A DNA stretch of 64,000 nt from Sialis fuliginosa (lineage: Eukaryota > Arthropoda > Insecta > Megaloptera > Sialidae), in the NCBI GenBank assembly GCA_961205875.1, contig OY540811.1:16175248-16239247 (forward strand), written 5' to 3'. Under the pieces are notes generated by a model. That model was given only the letters and a program-made list of their open reading frames with translations. It did no database searches and was not told the origin of the DNA. Shown here piece after piece: positions 1 through 10,177 of this stretch. The first letter of the stretch is position 1, and each line of letters opens with the position of its first letter. Position numbers and translations under genes: made by a program.

Positions 1-942
1 AAATTGATTAATTAAAGAGTTACTTGTTTTATTAGTAACATGAGTTCATGAGAATTACAAAAAAGAAGCCTATCAATCACAAAAATAGTCAACCTTGCTC
101 TTATAGCGGCCATAACTGGCGCCAGTATCTTATTATTTTATTACTTATCTATATTATGGAGCTTATTCACAGAAACTAGGAATCGATGAAGCTTTTTGTA
201 AACATTTTATATATTTATATTGGACTATGAAAAAACCACCCCTGTATATTTTACAGCTTGTGTGTATGTGTCTGTGTGGTGTGAATTGTGTTGGTGGGTG
301 GGTGTTACAAAGAATATAGCGTTTGGGCGGTAGGTGTTTACGTCTACTGCTGATAGATAGCGACAATGTAGTGATGTCCCTGAACTAACCTCTAATCTGT
401 TTTGGTGTCCATTCTTAAACATTTTTTTACACTTGTTTTATAATTTTATTTCATATGTTATTAGGTATACTTCTACAAAATTTGTTTAAATTATTCACTA
501 AATTATTTAATTTTAAAAAATTGTGAAATGAAATAATTGAAAAATTAATTTTTAAATAATTTAACTAGTATCCTAAATAATTAGATACTTGGCTAGTTTA
601 TAGATATAATATGTAGATAGTAATAGATACAACAACAACAAATATCAGTTATATTCAGTAAATATTAATGTTTTAAGATGGTATAGGCTTTTATAGTAAA
701 TATCGTTAATGCTATTTTGTCGTACCTTATGTAATTGCATTAATCATTGTAAAACAAAACTTATAAATTTTTTAATATTAATTGTTTTAAAAACACCATT
801 ATGCGCGAATTTGTGTTTTTTTTAATTAAATATATCTATTAGGTGATTCAATAAGAGCGCAGATTTTCTTTTTTTAATAGAATACACAAATATTTGTCAA
901 AATGATATTTTTTCTTTGACCGTGTTCTTTAGCCTATGAAAT
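1..942. other. AT-rich non-coding stretch, no gene seen
   Basis: No open frame here resembles a protein family I know. The short frames near 163-422 are low-complexity translations of AT-rich DNA containing a GT-rich patch (about 255-305). The stretch abuts the decayed mariner/Tc1 copy on its right. Confidence 0.6.
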
Positions 943-1545
943 TTATGTATGAAACACAATATCCGCTAAATGCTCACCACGACTCTTCTGGCATCACAAG
1001 TAGCGCGTATCAAAATTTTCCATGACTTTTTGGCATAGTTCACGCTGTATCTCATTTATAACGCGTATGATTTCGTCCTTCAACTCTGGAATCATCTCGG
1101 GCTTATTGACATAGACCTTACTTTTCACGTATCCCCAGAGTAAGGAGTCCAATTGTGTCAAATCGCAAGATCTCGGCAGTCATTTGACTTCGTTGTTTTG
1201 CGAGATAATGCGTCCTGGAAACATCGTTCGCAATGAAGTCATTATTGTTTCAAGCGCTGTGTGACAAGTGGCACCGTCCTGTTGAAATATTATCCAAGTC
1301 CATGTCATCCGATTAAATTCAAAAAACTGCTTTAAGAAACCGGTAAAAAGTACCTATCTACTTTGAAAAAAAGTTATAGCCATTTAAAGAAATTCCGAAT
1401 TTATATTATTTGGTATACCGCCTAAACCACATAGAACTAATAATATTTTTTGTTGGAGTAATACTCACCCCTTCCAAAAAAATAATTCATCTCATTAAAC
1501 CAAATCTGTATACTGAAAAAGTTATCTGGGACACCCGGTATATCT
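943..1545 (-). pseudogene. Decayed mariner/Tc1 (IS630-type) transposase, C-terminal part
   Basis: Read on the - strand, about 1310 down to 943 translates as the C-terminal half of a mariner/Tc1-like DDE transposase. Visible landmarks in order are F-Q-Q-D-G-A-T-C-H-T-A (second catalytic Asp), P-R-S-C-D-L-T with L-D-S-L-L-W-G-Y-V-K-S-K-V-Y just after, and L-C-Q-K-V-M-E-N-F near the end. The Trp codon usually found just before P-P-R-S has become TGA, and a second in-frame TGA follows the N-F-D-T-R-Y-L segment, so the copy is dead. The N-terminal DNA-binding half is not visible. At 1522-1545 the sequence reads like a mariner terminal repeat (GGGTGTCCCA on the - strand) followed by TA, so this is probably the 5' end of an internally deleted copy. 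I did not find a convincing partner terminus on the left. Confidence 0.8.
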
Positions 1546-2076
1546 AATCACACATAATAATATGGGTGTTGAGTTTAATTTTTGAAAGGAAGCTTTAAAA
1601 ACATTAAATAATTGAAAACTATTTAGACTGTATCCATATGAAATATACATGTAGGGTATATGTATAATAACTATTAAATTATAACAAAGTTCTCCTAAAG
1701 AATGGCTATACAAGAGAACATACACACAACAGACATAGACGTGAAGCTGGTGCTGTTATCTCGCAAACAATAGCTCACTTCATATCGCTGGAGACTCGCT
1801 AAATTACTTGGAGACAGAAAAGACACGCGGGCGTGAGATATTGGAGCTATATTTTACACTGCTTTTAGTGTAAAATTAAGTTGGGCGATACAACAATAAT
1901 AACGCACGAGTCTTACAGCTTTTATATTGTTTTCTGGTACGTGTGATGAAGATGGAGATATTTTGAGAAATGGAATAAACCAGACTAGAATATGTATGGT
2001 TTTATATGTAAGATTTATATTATTCGATGAAAAAAGTCTGTATTGTTTCTTTTTAACCTTAAGCTGCATTATATTT
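1546..2076. other. Non-coding spacer between two mobile elements
   Basis: AT-rich sequence with a slightly richer patch at about 1735-1850. The overlapping short frames on both strands (1854-2118) have no recognisable content. Confidence 0.5.
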
Positions 2077-2745
2077 AGGTTACCGTACCTCAAAATAAAA
2101 AAAACGGAATCCTTATAGGATCACTTTGTTGCCCATCTATCTGTCCGTCAAGATCTTTTTTCTCAGACTAGAGGTATCCAGTTGAAATTAATATCAAATA
2201 TTACGGTCTACAGCCTCATAGTCCTGCAAAAAATCAAGTTTTCAACAATGCAATATAAAGATACAATCTTTCAAAGCATACTTTGATACTGACAGACTGA
2301 CTCACTGACTGATCATCAAAATCTAAGGTGCTACTTCCCGTTGACCTAGAATCTTGAAATTTGTCACGAAGGAAGGTTTCTTAGCACAAGTAAAGGAAAA
2401 ATTCCGAAAATCATTAATTTTTCTTATTCTATGTGGAATTAGTACCTACGTGATAAACTTGATTGTATGGTTTCTTTCATACAGGGTCTACGTAAAGACG
2501 CCTACACACAAAGAAGTCTTGGGAATCGGGTTCATTAATTACACTGGGCAACAAAATTCGAACTTTGTCGCGCCACACGGACTTCACTTATATTTTTTAC
2601 TTTGTTGGGTGACTGTTAGTGAAAATATGTAATTAAAAAAAATCTATTGGCCAAGAACTTTATTTATTGATATAATTTCAATATTTAAAAAAATAGTGAA
2701 TTCCTGATACAAAAAAGCAAAAACGTCCTATTATGAATGTCCAAT

Positions 2746-2890
2746 TTAAGATTTTCTGGCATATTTAGCTTCTGGTTGGTCCCTTTTTATCGTCCAGCAG
2801 TAATCAGCCAACATCCTTGGGTTCCATTTGCCCTTATAACGTTTTTCCATCTGTGAAATGTCCTGATGGAACCTTTCCATTGTTTTAATC
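2746..2890 (-). pseudogene. C-terminal fragment of the same repeat-associated protein
   Basis: Immediately beyond the premature stop of the Cys-rich ORF, a different - strand frame reads M-E-R-F-H-Q-D-I, then K-R-Y-K-G-K-W-N-P and Y-C-W-T-I-K-R-D, ending K-Y-A-R-K-S and TAA at 2746-2748. From memory these residues resemble the very end of the same protein family. The juxtaposition of N- and C-terminal parts in different frames indicates an internal deletion of the middle. Confidence 0.6.
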
Positions 2891-2906
2891 AAGATCCTAA
2901 GAGTTC

Positions 2907-3479
2907 TCATTGCTTTTTTGACAAATTCAAGTCGTGAACCAAGTCGTTTAAGTCTTCTTGAGTTATGAAATGTGACTTGACTGGAATTTCTTTAAACTCA
3001 CAGTCATCGTCATCATCACCGCTCCGCGACTCGCTCGAAGTGGAAGGCTGTTGTGAATTTTGAATCTCAACGGCCGCAGGTACAATTGGTATAGGTAAAT
3101 TGTCACTATGAAGTACTGGTCTTTTAGTTGATTGTAAATTAGGGTAACTGACCATGTGTTTTTTCTTGAAATTAATACCTTTTATATCTATAAGACAGAA
3201 ATAACAATCCGAAACGTGATCTGTTGGTTCGGTCCAAATCATGGGTACCGCAAACGGCATATGGCGGCGGCCTTTCTTCCAATCAGTTAAATTCTTTACA
3301 CAAGTTATGCAACAAATATGAGGGGCCCAAGATTTGTCTTGATGAGCCACAGAGAAACCAAAATACTGGCGATAACTCTCTAACACAAGTGTAGTAAAAT
3401 TTCGTCTTTGTTTTTTGAAGGTTAAATCACCACAAATATAACAAAATGAATCCGGATCGTTATTACACTTTCTCGACAT
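2907..3479 (-). pseudogene. Repeat-associated Cys-rich protein, N-terminal 190 residues of a broken copy
   Basis: An open frame starts with Met-Ser-Arg-Lys-Cys at 3479. It carries a Cys-x2-Cys pair near residues 17-20, a C-C-I-T-C cluster in the mid-fifties, another Cys-x2-Cys near residue 95 (D-C-Y-F-C), an acidic run of five Asp around residue 155, and a D-L-V-H-D-L-N-L-S-K motif at the end. I recognise it as a multi-copy, uncharacterised protein family of insect genomes, probably zinc-binding, that behaves like repeat DNA. The TGA at 2907-2909 is premature. The frame continues after it as E-L-L-G-S, as expected for the family, then meets a second stop. The final part of the family protein resumes directly in another frame (next entry), so the central part is deleted. 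Its function is unknown. Confidence 0.65.
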
Positions 3480-3825
3480 ATTTACACAATCTCAACAATT
3501 ACTTATAAAGCACTAAATTTGAATGAATACAAAAATAATTAATTTTATGTCTATTTATTCGCGTCCGTTTACTTGCGTTTATTGCCCTAGTACAGATTAT
3601 GCTTATCAACACATCACAAAAAATTTGAGGCCAATCGAAACAAAACTACTGCAATTTATTAATGAGGGTAGGTGACTAAAACAGTATTAGCTATGAGAGT
3701 TCGTGTGGCATGACTAGTGTTGACCAGTGTTATCTACGTAATTAACAACTGTCAATAATTAAGTTTTATATAACGGTACGGAACCCTCATGACGCGAGTC
3801 CTACTCGCACTTGTTCACCTTTTTA

Positions 3826-4929
3826 ATATTTATATGATACAGAAAGTCTATAGTAACAATGGGCAAAACCCGGCTCGCAAGATTGCTGTATCGACCGTGC
3901 ATTATAACTCTAACAATTGTAGAAAGTAATTTTAAATATCTATATAATTTAGATTCTTATTCCGGTTTTATAAGTAAATTGCTCTCAACCAAAACAAAAT
4001 ATTCTTATAGAGTACTAACAATGACTCTACATTTAATTATTTTTATATGTTGTCTATGCATTTAGGTTAATAATAAGCGCACAATCCATAGACAAAATAA
4101 AAATCTCATAATTGTTTATAATACTAACAATAAGTCAATGGTTCCTCAAATAGTATACTCGTATGTATCAATACCAAAAACATTGAATTAAAATTTTAAT
4201 TTAACGTTTGACTAGTTACCCAACAAATAAATTTATAAAATAATGTTTGTTTCCTGGATATTTTCTTCTCCAGAAAACAAAATTTATGTCTGTTTCAAAT
4301 GAAAATCGATTATATAAACCAATGTTCCATAAATTTCTAAATAGCCCACCGGGGTATAATATCGCTTTTATTTGCTACTCGCATCTCTGATCTAGTTACT
4401 AATGACCCCAAATACTTATAAAATATAAGATCAATATAAAAACTGAATGACAATAGAGATGATAAAGAATTAATATTTCAACATCAATATATAGGTAAAT
4501 TGAAATAATTTTGCATTAAAATTTACTGTGAAACTTGCCTACAGTAAAATTGCTGTATTGAAATGTACAAATTGTTTTAATTACTATTACTAGAAACTTT
4601 TGCCTTTACGCGCGGTAGAACAATAAGAGTGAATTTGTTAAAATGTGTCATTTCTTAGAAAATTTGTCCTAAATCGGTGTGTGGGTGCATGTGTTGAATC
4701 TTTACTATTATTATTAATTTCAAAACTACATAGTCAACTGATTTAGATTAAACCTGCATCAACGCGTTTCTTGAAATTTTAAAAGTGTCATTGGGTACTT
4801 ATAATTACGCTATCGCTCAAAAGAGCTGAGAAGGGTATAACTTATTTAAAAAATAATTAAATAAATTGTTTATAATTTTGACATAGGCCATTCTTATAAA
4901 CATAACCAATAGCTTATATTTTTCACATA
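3826..4929. other. AT-rich non-coding stretch, nothing recognised
   Basis: No gene, RNA or complete element is visible. The 68-codon frame at 3859-4065 starts inside degenerated repeat sequence and has no recognisable motif. Confidence 0.5.
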
Positions 4930-5599
4930 TCGTCCCCTACAAGGCAATGTAACGTAAGCGACATTGATCCAATTTTACAGGAGGCACAAAAAAATGAATA
5001 ATAGGACCCCAGATGATATAATTTTCTTTAATAATATGTACATTAATACTTTTTGCCGTTATAGAGGAATTGAAAAACAATGATTATTTATCAATAAAAT
5101 GGCGCTTAAAATATTTTATAGTTACCAATTTTAATGGTCACTGGTGCATAAGATACTTTTAATTGGAGGCTTAAAATATTTTACAGTACACTATACCCTA
5201 AATATCTTCTCAATGTTTCATATATATGTTGTAAAATTTGACTACCAATTCATAGATGATTTATTAAAAAAAAGCAATAATAGAATTTACAATTAACAGG
5301 TACAATATTTTAAAATATTTTAAGTACCATTTCGAATTTCGATACAATATCATAGTCAGTTACAATATTTTATAAAGCAGATATCGGTGCTTTCGTTACT
5401 TTGTCTGGTGATTACGATACTTAAAAAACAATAGTAGATACGATAGTCAAAATTTAAACAGATTTTTTAGCGAGAAAGAGAACTTTGGTGCTTACTAGAC
5501 TTTCAGAATCGATGGGTAGTATCAAGCTGATTATCGTAACCAACATAACTCAATTTCGCAAAAAATGTCGCTTATGATACTTTGCCTTGTAGAGGACGA
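4930..5599. mobile_element. Non-autonomous TIR element (about 670 bp) with TA target duplication
   Basis: The left end starts TCGTCCCCTACAAGGCAA and continues to GTAAGCGACATT. The right end is its inverse, AATGTCGCTTA to TTGCCTTGTAGAGGACGA. The terminal repeat is about 38 bp with a few mismatches. Both ends are flanked by TA (4928-4929 and 5600-5601). The interior has repeated AAAATATTTTA motifs and no long open frame. The TA duplication fits the Tc1/mariner superfamily, but the terminal sequence does not start like a typical mariner, so the assignment is left open. Confidence 0.7.
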
Positions 5600-6182
5600 T
5601 ATACGTAATATATAAAAATATCTAATATTAAAAATTAAATTTCCAAACCTCAGTCTATTGTACAGCATTGATTTTAATATGTGTCTATATATTCTTACGA
5701 TTTTTTGTTATTAACATTATTTATTGCAGTTATAGGAAAATATATTGTGACATTATTACATAAAATAAATTTAAACAAGGAACAAATAAAACGTGTAGAA
5801 ATATTGATGAAAATTTTAGACGGCTGTTTCAATTTATGTGAAACATTAATTTCACCTAAAACTCATACACCTAAAACTTATTTACAAACATAGTACATCA
5901 AATGAAACATAATTTACATAGACATGCAGGAACGAATTTAGTGTTTTACTGCCCTTCATATATATCTAAAATTAGCAATGTTCCGATTTTATGAAAATTA
6001 ATTGATGTGTAATTTTCTTTTTCGTATTTATATTTTACTTTTTACTGTTCTTATAAGATCTCAATAAAGCATAGTTTACTCATTAGCCAATGTTTGAACA
6101 TTTAAAATGAAAATAAATAATTTCTATGTTCAAATATAGAAATATATCTATACAGAAATTTTATATATGGTGTATTATATAA
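5600..6182. other. Non-coding, includes a 70-codon AT-rich frame of no known family
   Basis: The frame at 5681-5893 reads a hydrophobic start followed by Lys/Glu-rich residues, but its base composition equals that of its surroundings and I see no homology. I treat it as chance. Confidence 0.4.
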
Positions 6183-6560
6183 GTAACTAGTGGACTCATC
6201 CCGGCTTCGCACGGGAGTTAATATTTCATCCCCTGTCACGTATATGGTAATTATTTTAACTGAACTTGAACTTGTTTAAAAATCAGACCATAAATACACA
6301 TTTTCGTACATATCTCGACTCTAGCCTCACTTACCGGGTCCATTTTTTGTAAAAATATTTATTTCCACGTAACTAATACATATCCTGACTATGAGCCAAA
6401 TCAGACCATAAACACACATTCTCGACCCCAGAGCCACCTATCGGGTCCAAAAAATCTATAAACTTATCGGAGCACGAAATGAACATAATAATATGGTGTG
6501 AATATGGCTTCAATATGTCTAGTGGTTTAGGTCTAATGAGAACGCATACATACACATAAA
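6183..6560 (+). repeat. Dispersed repeat family C, copy 1
   Basis: This contains blocks shared with 27890-28300 (inverted), 51755-51990 (direct) and, in part, 18375-18445 (inverted). Shared motifs are CCCGGCTTCGCACGGG, AATCAGACCATAAA, a CTCGACTCTAGC-like block, a GGGTCCAAAAAATCT-like block and the segment around ATATGGTGTGAATATGGCTTC. Here the AATCAGACCATAAA unit occurs twice (near 6280 and 6400), so this copy holds an internal duplication. The motif of type 'CCGGCTTCGCACGGG' resembles repeats that are widespread in insect genomes. Confidence 0.65.
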
Positions 6561-8369
6561 TGGTTTTATATATTAAGATAATTAGTCAACAGATCACATC
6601 TATCTCATAACAGAAAAAATATCGAATAAATACTCACTATTGGCTCAGCTATAGGTAGGTATACTTATTTTGTTTATGTATTAAGTATACTATAGTATAA
6701 GGATTGAAAAAACTGTTTTATATATAATACAACTGAGCAAAGTCGCGGAGATATTATAACCTAAAAAATATATTTACTAATAACAATTTTTATCGATGAG
6801 TTGATCGTCTCCAATTTGACGGGTACCCCTTTAAACTTTCCATCGTTTTAAGCTAAATCCTATTGAATCTATTATTCTGGGGTTAAATCTATGTGTAAAC
6901 AAATAAATATACAATTCATTAAAAAAATTTGTTGATTCAACATATTTAGAAGACATATACATAGTTTTGCCGCCCTTTGAACGATGTCGCTCTTCCCTAC
7001 TAAACCTTGTAGCAAATCCACTACTGTACACATCCAAATAAATGTATATTTATTCAAGTCACATTCGGTAGTGCGAAAACAGCAAATATATAGTACAGTA
7101 ATATTATACTACATTTGGAGCAACCATAACTCACCTAGGCTATACACCTGTCACAGAATAACTAAATGAAAACACATTTCTCTGTGTTATGGACACTCGC
7201 ACACAAACACACATACTTATACGTGCATACTAACACGAATAAAATTATTGTTCGTGAATGGGGGATGATATTTGTTATACCGGTTTTAGAAGTTTCTAGG
7301 TTTCGATCATTGCTTTGAGCTTTGACTTCTTTTATGTGGTGTGAAATGATGTTGATATTTTGAGTCTTATACAGCTGCAATTGGATGCATCATTATTTTG
7401 ATATTGTGATTTGACAATACGTACATTCGTGTATACTTGTAATATTCGAATGTTTCATTTTAGTCTAGTTCAGCGGTTCTCAAACTTGTGTGATACCCTT
7501 CCACGATGTGCAAAAATTTTAATACAATACCCAACTATAATATAATTAATAAATACGTTCCAACAAACACATAACAAGTTTCCAAAGTCGGAAATGATAA
7601 TACTTTTCTCGAGATACGGGGAATTAAAAATAAACAAAATTTTGTAAATAAAACCTATTATATTAGCAATTAATGGTTTTGTAGTAAGACTGATGGCTCT
7701 TATTCCTTTTCTAATTATGCATATTTTCTAGCACTTTTTTGCAGTCAAGAATAAATGAATATTAAAAAATAGACAAAAATTCATAAAATTATAAATTATA
7801 GTATATTATAAATTATAAATATTCATATTTATTATAGTTAATATATACAAGTATATTGCTGTCATACTGTGTTAGAGTATCTATTTACATATTATACATA
7901 TATTTACACATGATTCAACGCGGCAGATAATATAAATCGTATCATAAAATTGTAACTAACAGAGCTTCCCAATATTTTTTGCTTCACGGTACATTATAAA
8001 CAAATTAAAAGTATTATAACATTTGCACGGTCCACTGAAGAAAAGTTATATGAATCAATTTTTACATTCACCTAACGCATTTTTGGAACCTTTTATCTTA
8101 AGGTAATATTTTTCGATGATGAAAAGATAACATTTTTCAAAATTTTTAGTTAACTTTTTTCTTATATAAAAGTGATGAAACTATAACTAAAGCGGGAATC
8201 CTGGAAGAAGCTTTAAAAATGCAATTTTAAACTCGTTTTTGTTCTGGTCGTAGACCTATGGAACCATATTAATCTAACTTTGTCGTCTGTCTATCACAAT
8301 AAAATATTTCGTATACCTACTGTACAAGCCAGAAACTTGAAAATTTAAACATTCAAAGTTATGACATTT
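6561..8369. other. Non-coding stretch with a possible hAT-type terminus
   Basis: Most of this is featureless AT-rich sequence. Around 7470-7500 the sequence AGCGGTTCTCAAACTTGTG resembles the terminal repeat of hAT elements (CAGNGGTTCTCAAAC). A second similar start, CAGAGCTTCCCAAT, lies near 7960. I could not pair either with a right end, so they are noted only as possible hAT relics. The overlapping short frames at 6831-7380 have no family content. Confidence 0.4.
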
Positions 8370-8579
8370 AGGGTCGATCCAGACTATCGTGCCAATCTCG
8401 GTCCGGTCATGCTCCAGTTAAATATTTAGTATAGACTATATCGGAGCCTGATTGGACCGAGACCGGTACGATACCTATAGTATGAATGATTTAATTGTTT
8501 ATTGTATATTTATATTTGATTGGAGCGAGACCGCACCGAGACCGGACCAGCACCGGCACGATAGTCTGGATCGACCTTT
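8370..8579. mobile_element. Palindromic MITE of family B, intact copy
   Basis: The left end GGGTCGATCCAGACTATCGT is mirrored by ACGATAGTCTGGATCGACC at the right end. The inversion extends inward through GGAGCGAGACCG-type blocks, so most of the 210 bp can fold on itself. The same family recurs at 40998-41745 (interrupted by two other insertions) and 48080-48215 (partial). There is no coding capacity. A TTA or TTTA duplication is possible but not clean. Confidence 0.75.
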
Positions 8580-9468
8580 ATGGTGCTTTGTTAAGAAACT
8601 TGTTATTTTGTATTTTTAATCTAGAAACGCCTACAAATGTTTTGTGAAAGTCGCTCAAATTCGTGAAATTTACAAAAATTATTTTAATATTTTTTAATAT
8701 TATTAACTGAAGATTTAGTTTTAGTTTCATTTTTTTGCTTTAAAAAACCGCATATCTTTGGGAAGTTCTGTGTTTGTGATTATATTATAATATATTATAT
8801 ATGTGTAATAATACTATATATTTATTAAGTATGTATTGTGTATAGCTTTACTATTTATTTGTTTAATTTTTTACGTTTCTGTGTTTTTTAGTAGGGTTTA
8901 AAATGTTATTATTTATTTTATTTATGTAAAACAAAAAATATTAATTCAAATGAGAAATCGATATAACATTACTTTTACTTATGACTGATTTTGAGATTAT
9001 TCCCTTCTTCATAATAATTAAATTTCACATAACAATATTACAAATAAATGTATGGTACAAACACATGACACACGTGAGAGCTAGTGTATGGCAGGTGTTG
9101 GAGCAGAACGTTTTGCTATAAATCTCGATAATCAGTTTAGCCGATCCTCTCTAATCGCTTGCATCCCTCCCGTTTTTGCAGGCGTTACTTTTCTCCAGCG
9201 ACATGTTTACATTCATGCTATCAACACCTTATCGTAACGCCCTCCCTTGTCGTCCTCTATTAGCAACACCTCTGTGTCGCTGTAGAGGATTTCGGGATAT
9301 CCGTGCTGTATGCAAAAAAGACAAATAGCTTGCGTTTAACGATACTGTAATAATAATAAAGTACAGAATACAAACAGTTTTTGTTTTCATCGAAATAGAA
9401 ACTAAACTTTACATCTGAAGTTTCCATGACCAGATTTCTACTAGATATATTAAGACAGATATTATCAG
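8580..9468. other. Non-coding, nothing recognised
   Basis: AT-rich sequence with one patch of more balanced composition at 9090-9300. No open frame or repeat was recognised in it. Confidence 0.5.
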
Positions 9469-10177
9469 ACTACCCGGGAAAAAATTTCAGATCTGAAGTG
9501 ATCTCGGTTGATCTTCATTTTGGAACTAATCAGATCTTTGTAGATAAATTAACTTTTGTCTACCTTAAATAACAAATACACATATACTACCTATATAGAA
9601 ACCTTGTTTATAATTTAATCAATTAAAAAAAAATTGTACAGAAACGTATTGAATGATATTTGAGGCCCGTGTATTAAATTAATAAATAAATTCACAACTC
9701 ACCCCCTGTCACAGATGAACGGTTGTAATTGGTCTCATTCGATCCAGCGGGAAAAATACTTCGGGATACTAGGGGTGTGGGGGGCAAAACAACCCTCTAT
9801 CTAGCACAGGAGTCGAGATATTTACGATTTTCTATAATTAATACCATAAGTGGCGAAACAGAGAAAAATTCACCTAGTATCCCGAAGTATTTTTCCCGCT
9901 GGATCGAATGAGACCAATTACAACCGTTCATCTGTGACAGGGGGTGAGTTGTGAATTTATTTATTAATTTAATACACGGGCCTCAAATATCATTCAATAC
10001 GTTTCTGTACAATTTTTTTTTAATTGATTAAATTATAAACAAGGTTTCTATATATGTAGTATATGTGTATTTGTTATTTAAGGTAGACAAAAGTTTATTT
10101 ATTTACAAAGATCTGATTTGTTCCAAAATGAAAATCAACCGAGATCACTTCAGATCTGAAATTTTTTCCCGGGTAGT
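9469..10177. mobile_element. Foldback element: two about 305-bp near-identical inverted arms around a 98-bp loop
   Basis: The left arm (9469-9773) begins ACTACCCGGGAAAAAATTTC and the right arm (9872-10177) ends with its complement. Reading inward, the arms match almost base for base, through the blocks AGATCTGAAGTGATCTCGG, CCTTGTTTATAATTTAATC, CACCCCCTGTCACAGATGAA and CGATCCAGCGGGAAAAATAC. Only a few substitutions and small indels are seen. The loop is GC-rich at first and has no recognisable content. No target duplication is evident. The open frame at 9729-9911 simply reads through the centre. High arm identity suggests a recent insertion or gene conversion between arms. Confidence 0.85.

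Larger units (their letters stand above)
2077..3825. mobile_element. Dispersed insect repeat with GGTTCCGTACC-type inverted ends
   Basis: The left edge (2077-2165) and right edge (3773-3825) are inverted relatives of each other: AGGTTACCGTACC on the left and GGTACGGAACCCT on the right. The left edge continues into the motif around GGATCACTTTGTTG and the right edge into GACGCGAGTCCTACTCGCAC. From memory, both blocks resemble high-copy repeats found in many insect genomes. Between them lies the broken Cys-rich ORF on the - strand. That the ORF and the ends belong to a single element is inferred from their adjacency. No target duplication was found. Confidence 0.6.

Noticed and set aside
9729-9911. 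60-codon open frame on the + strand
   Set aside because: It crosses the centre of the large hairpin and its two halves come from opposite arms; no family content.
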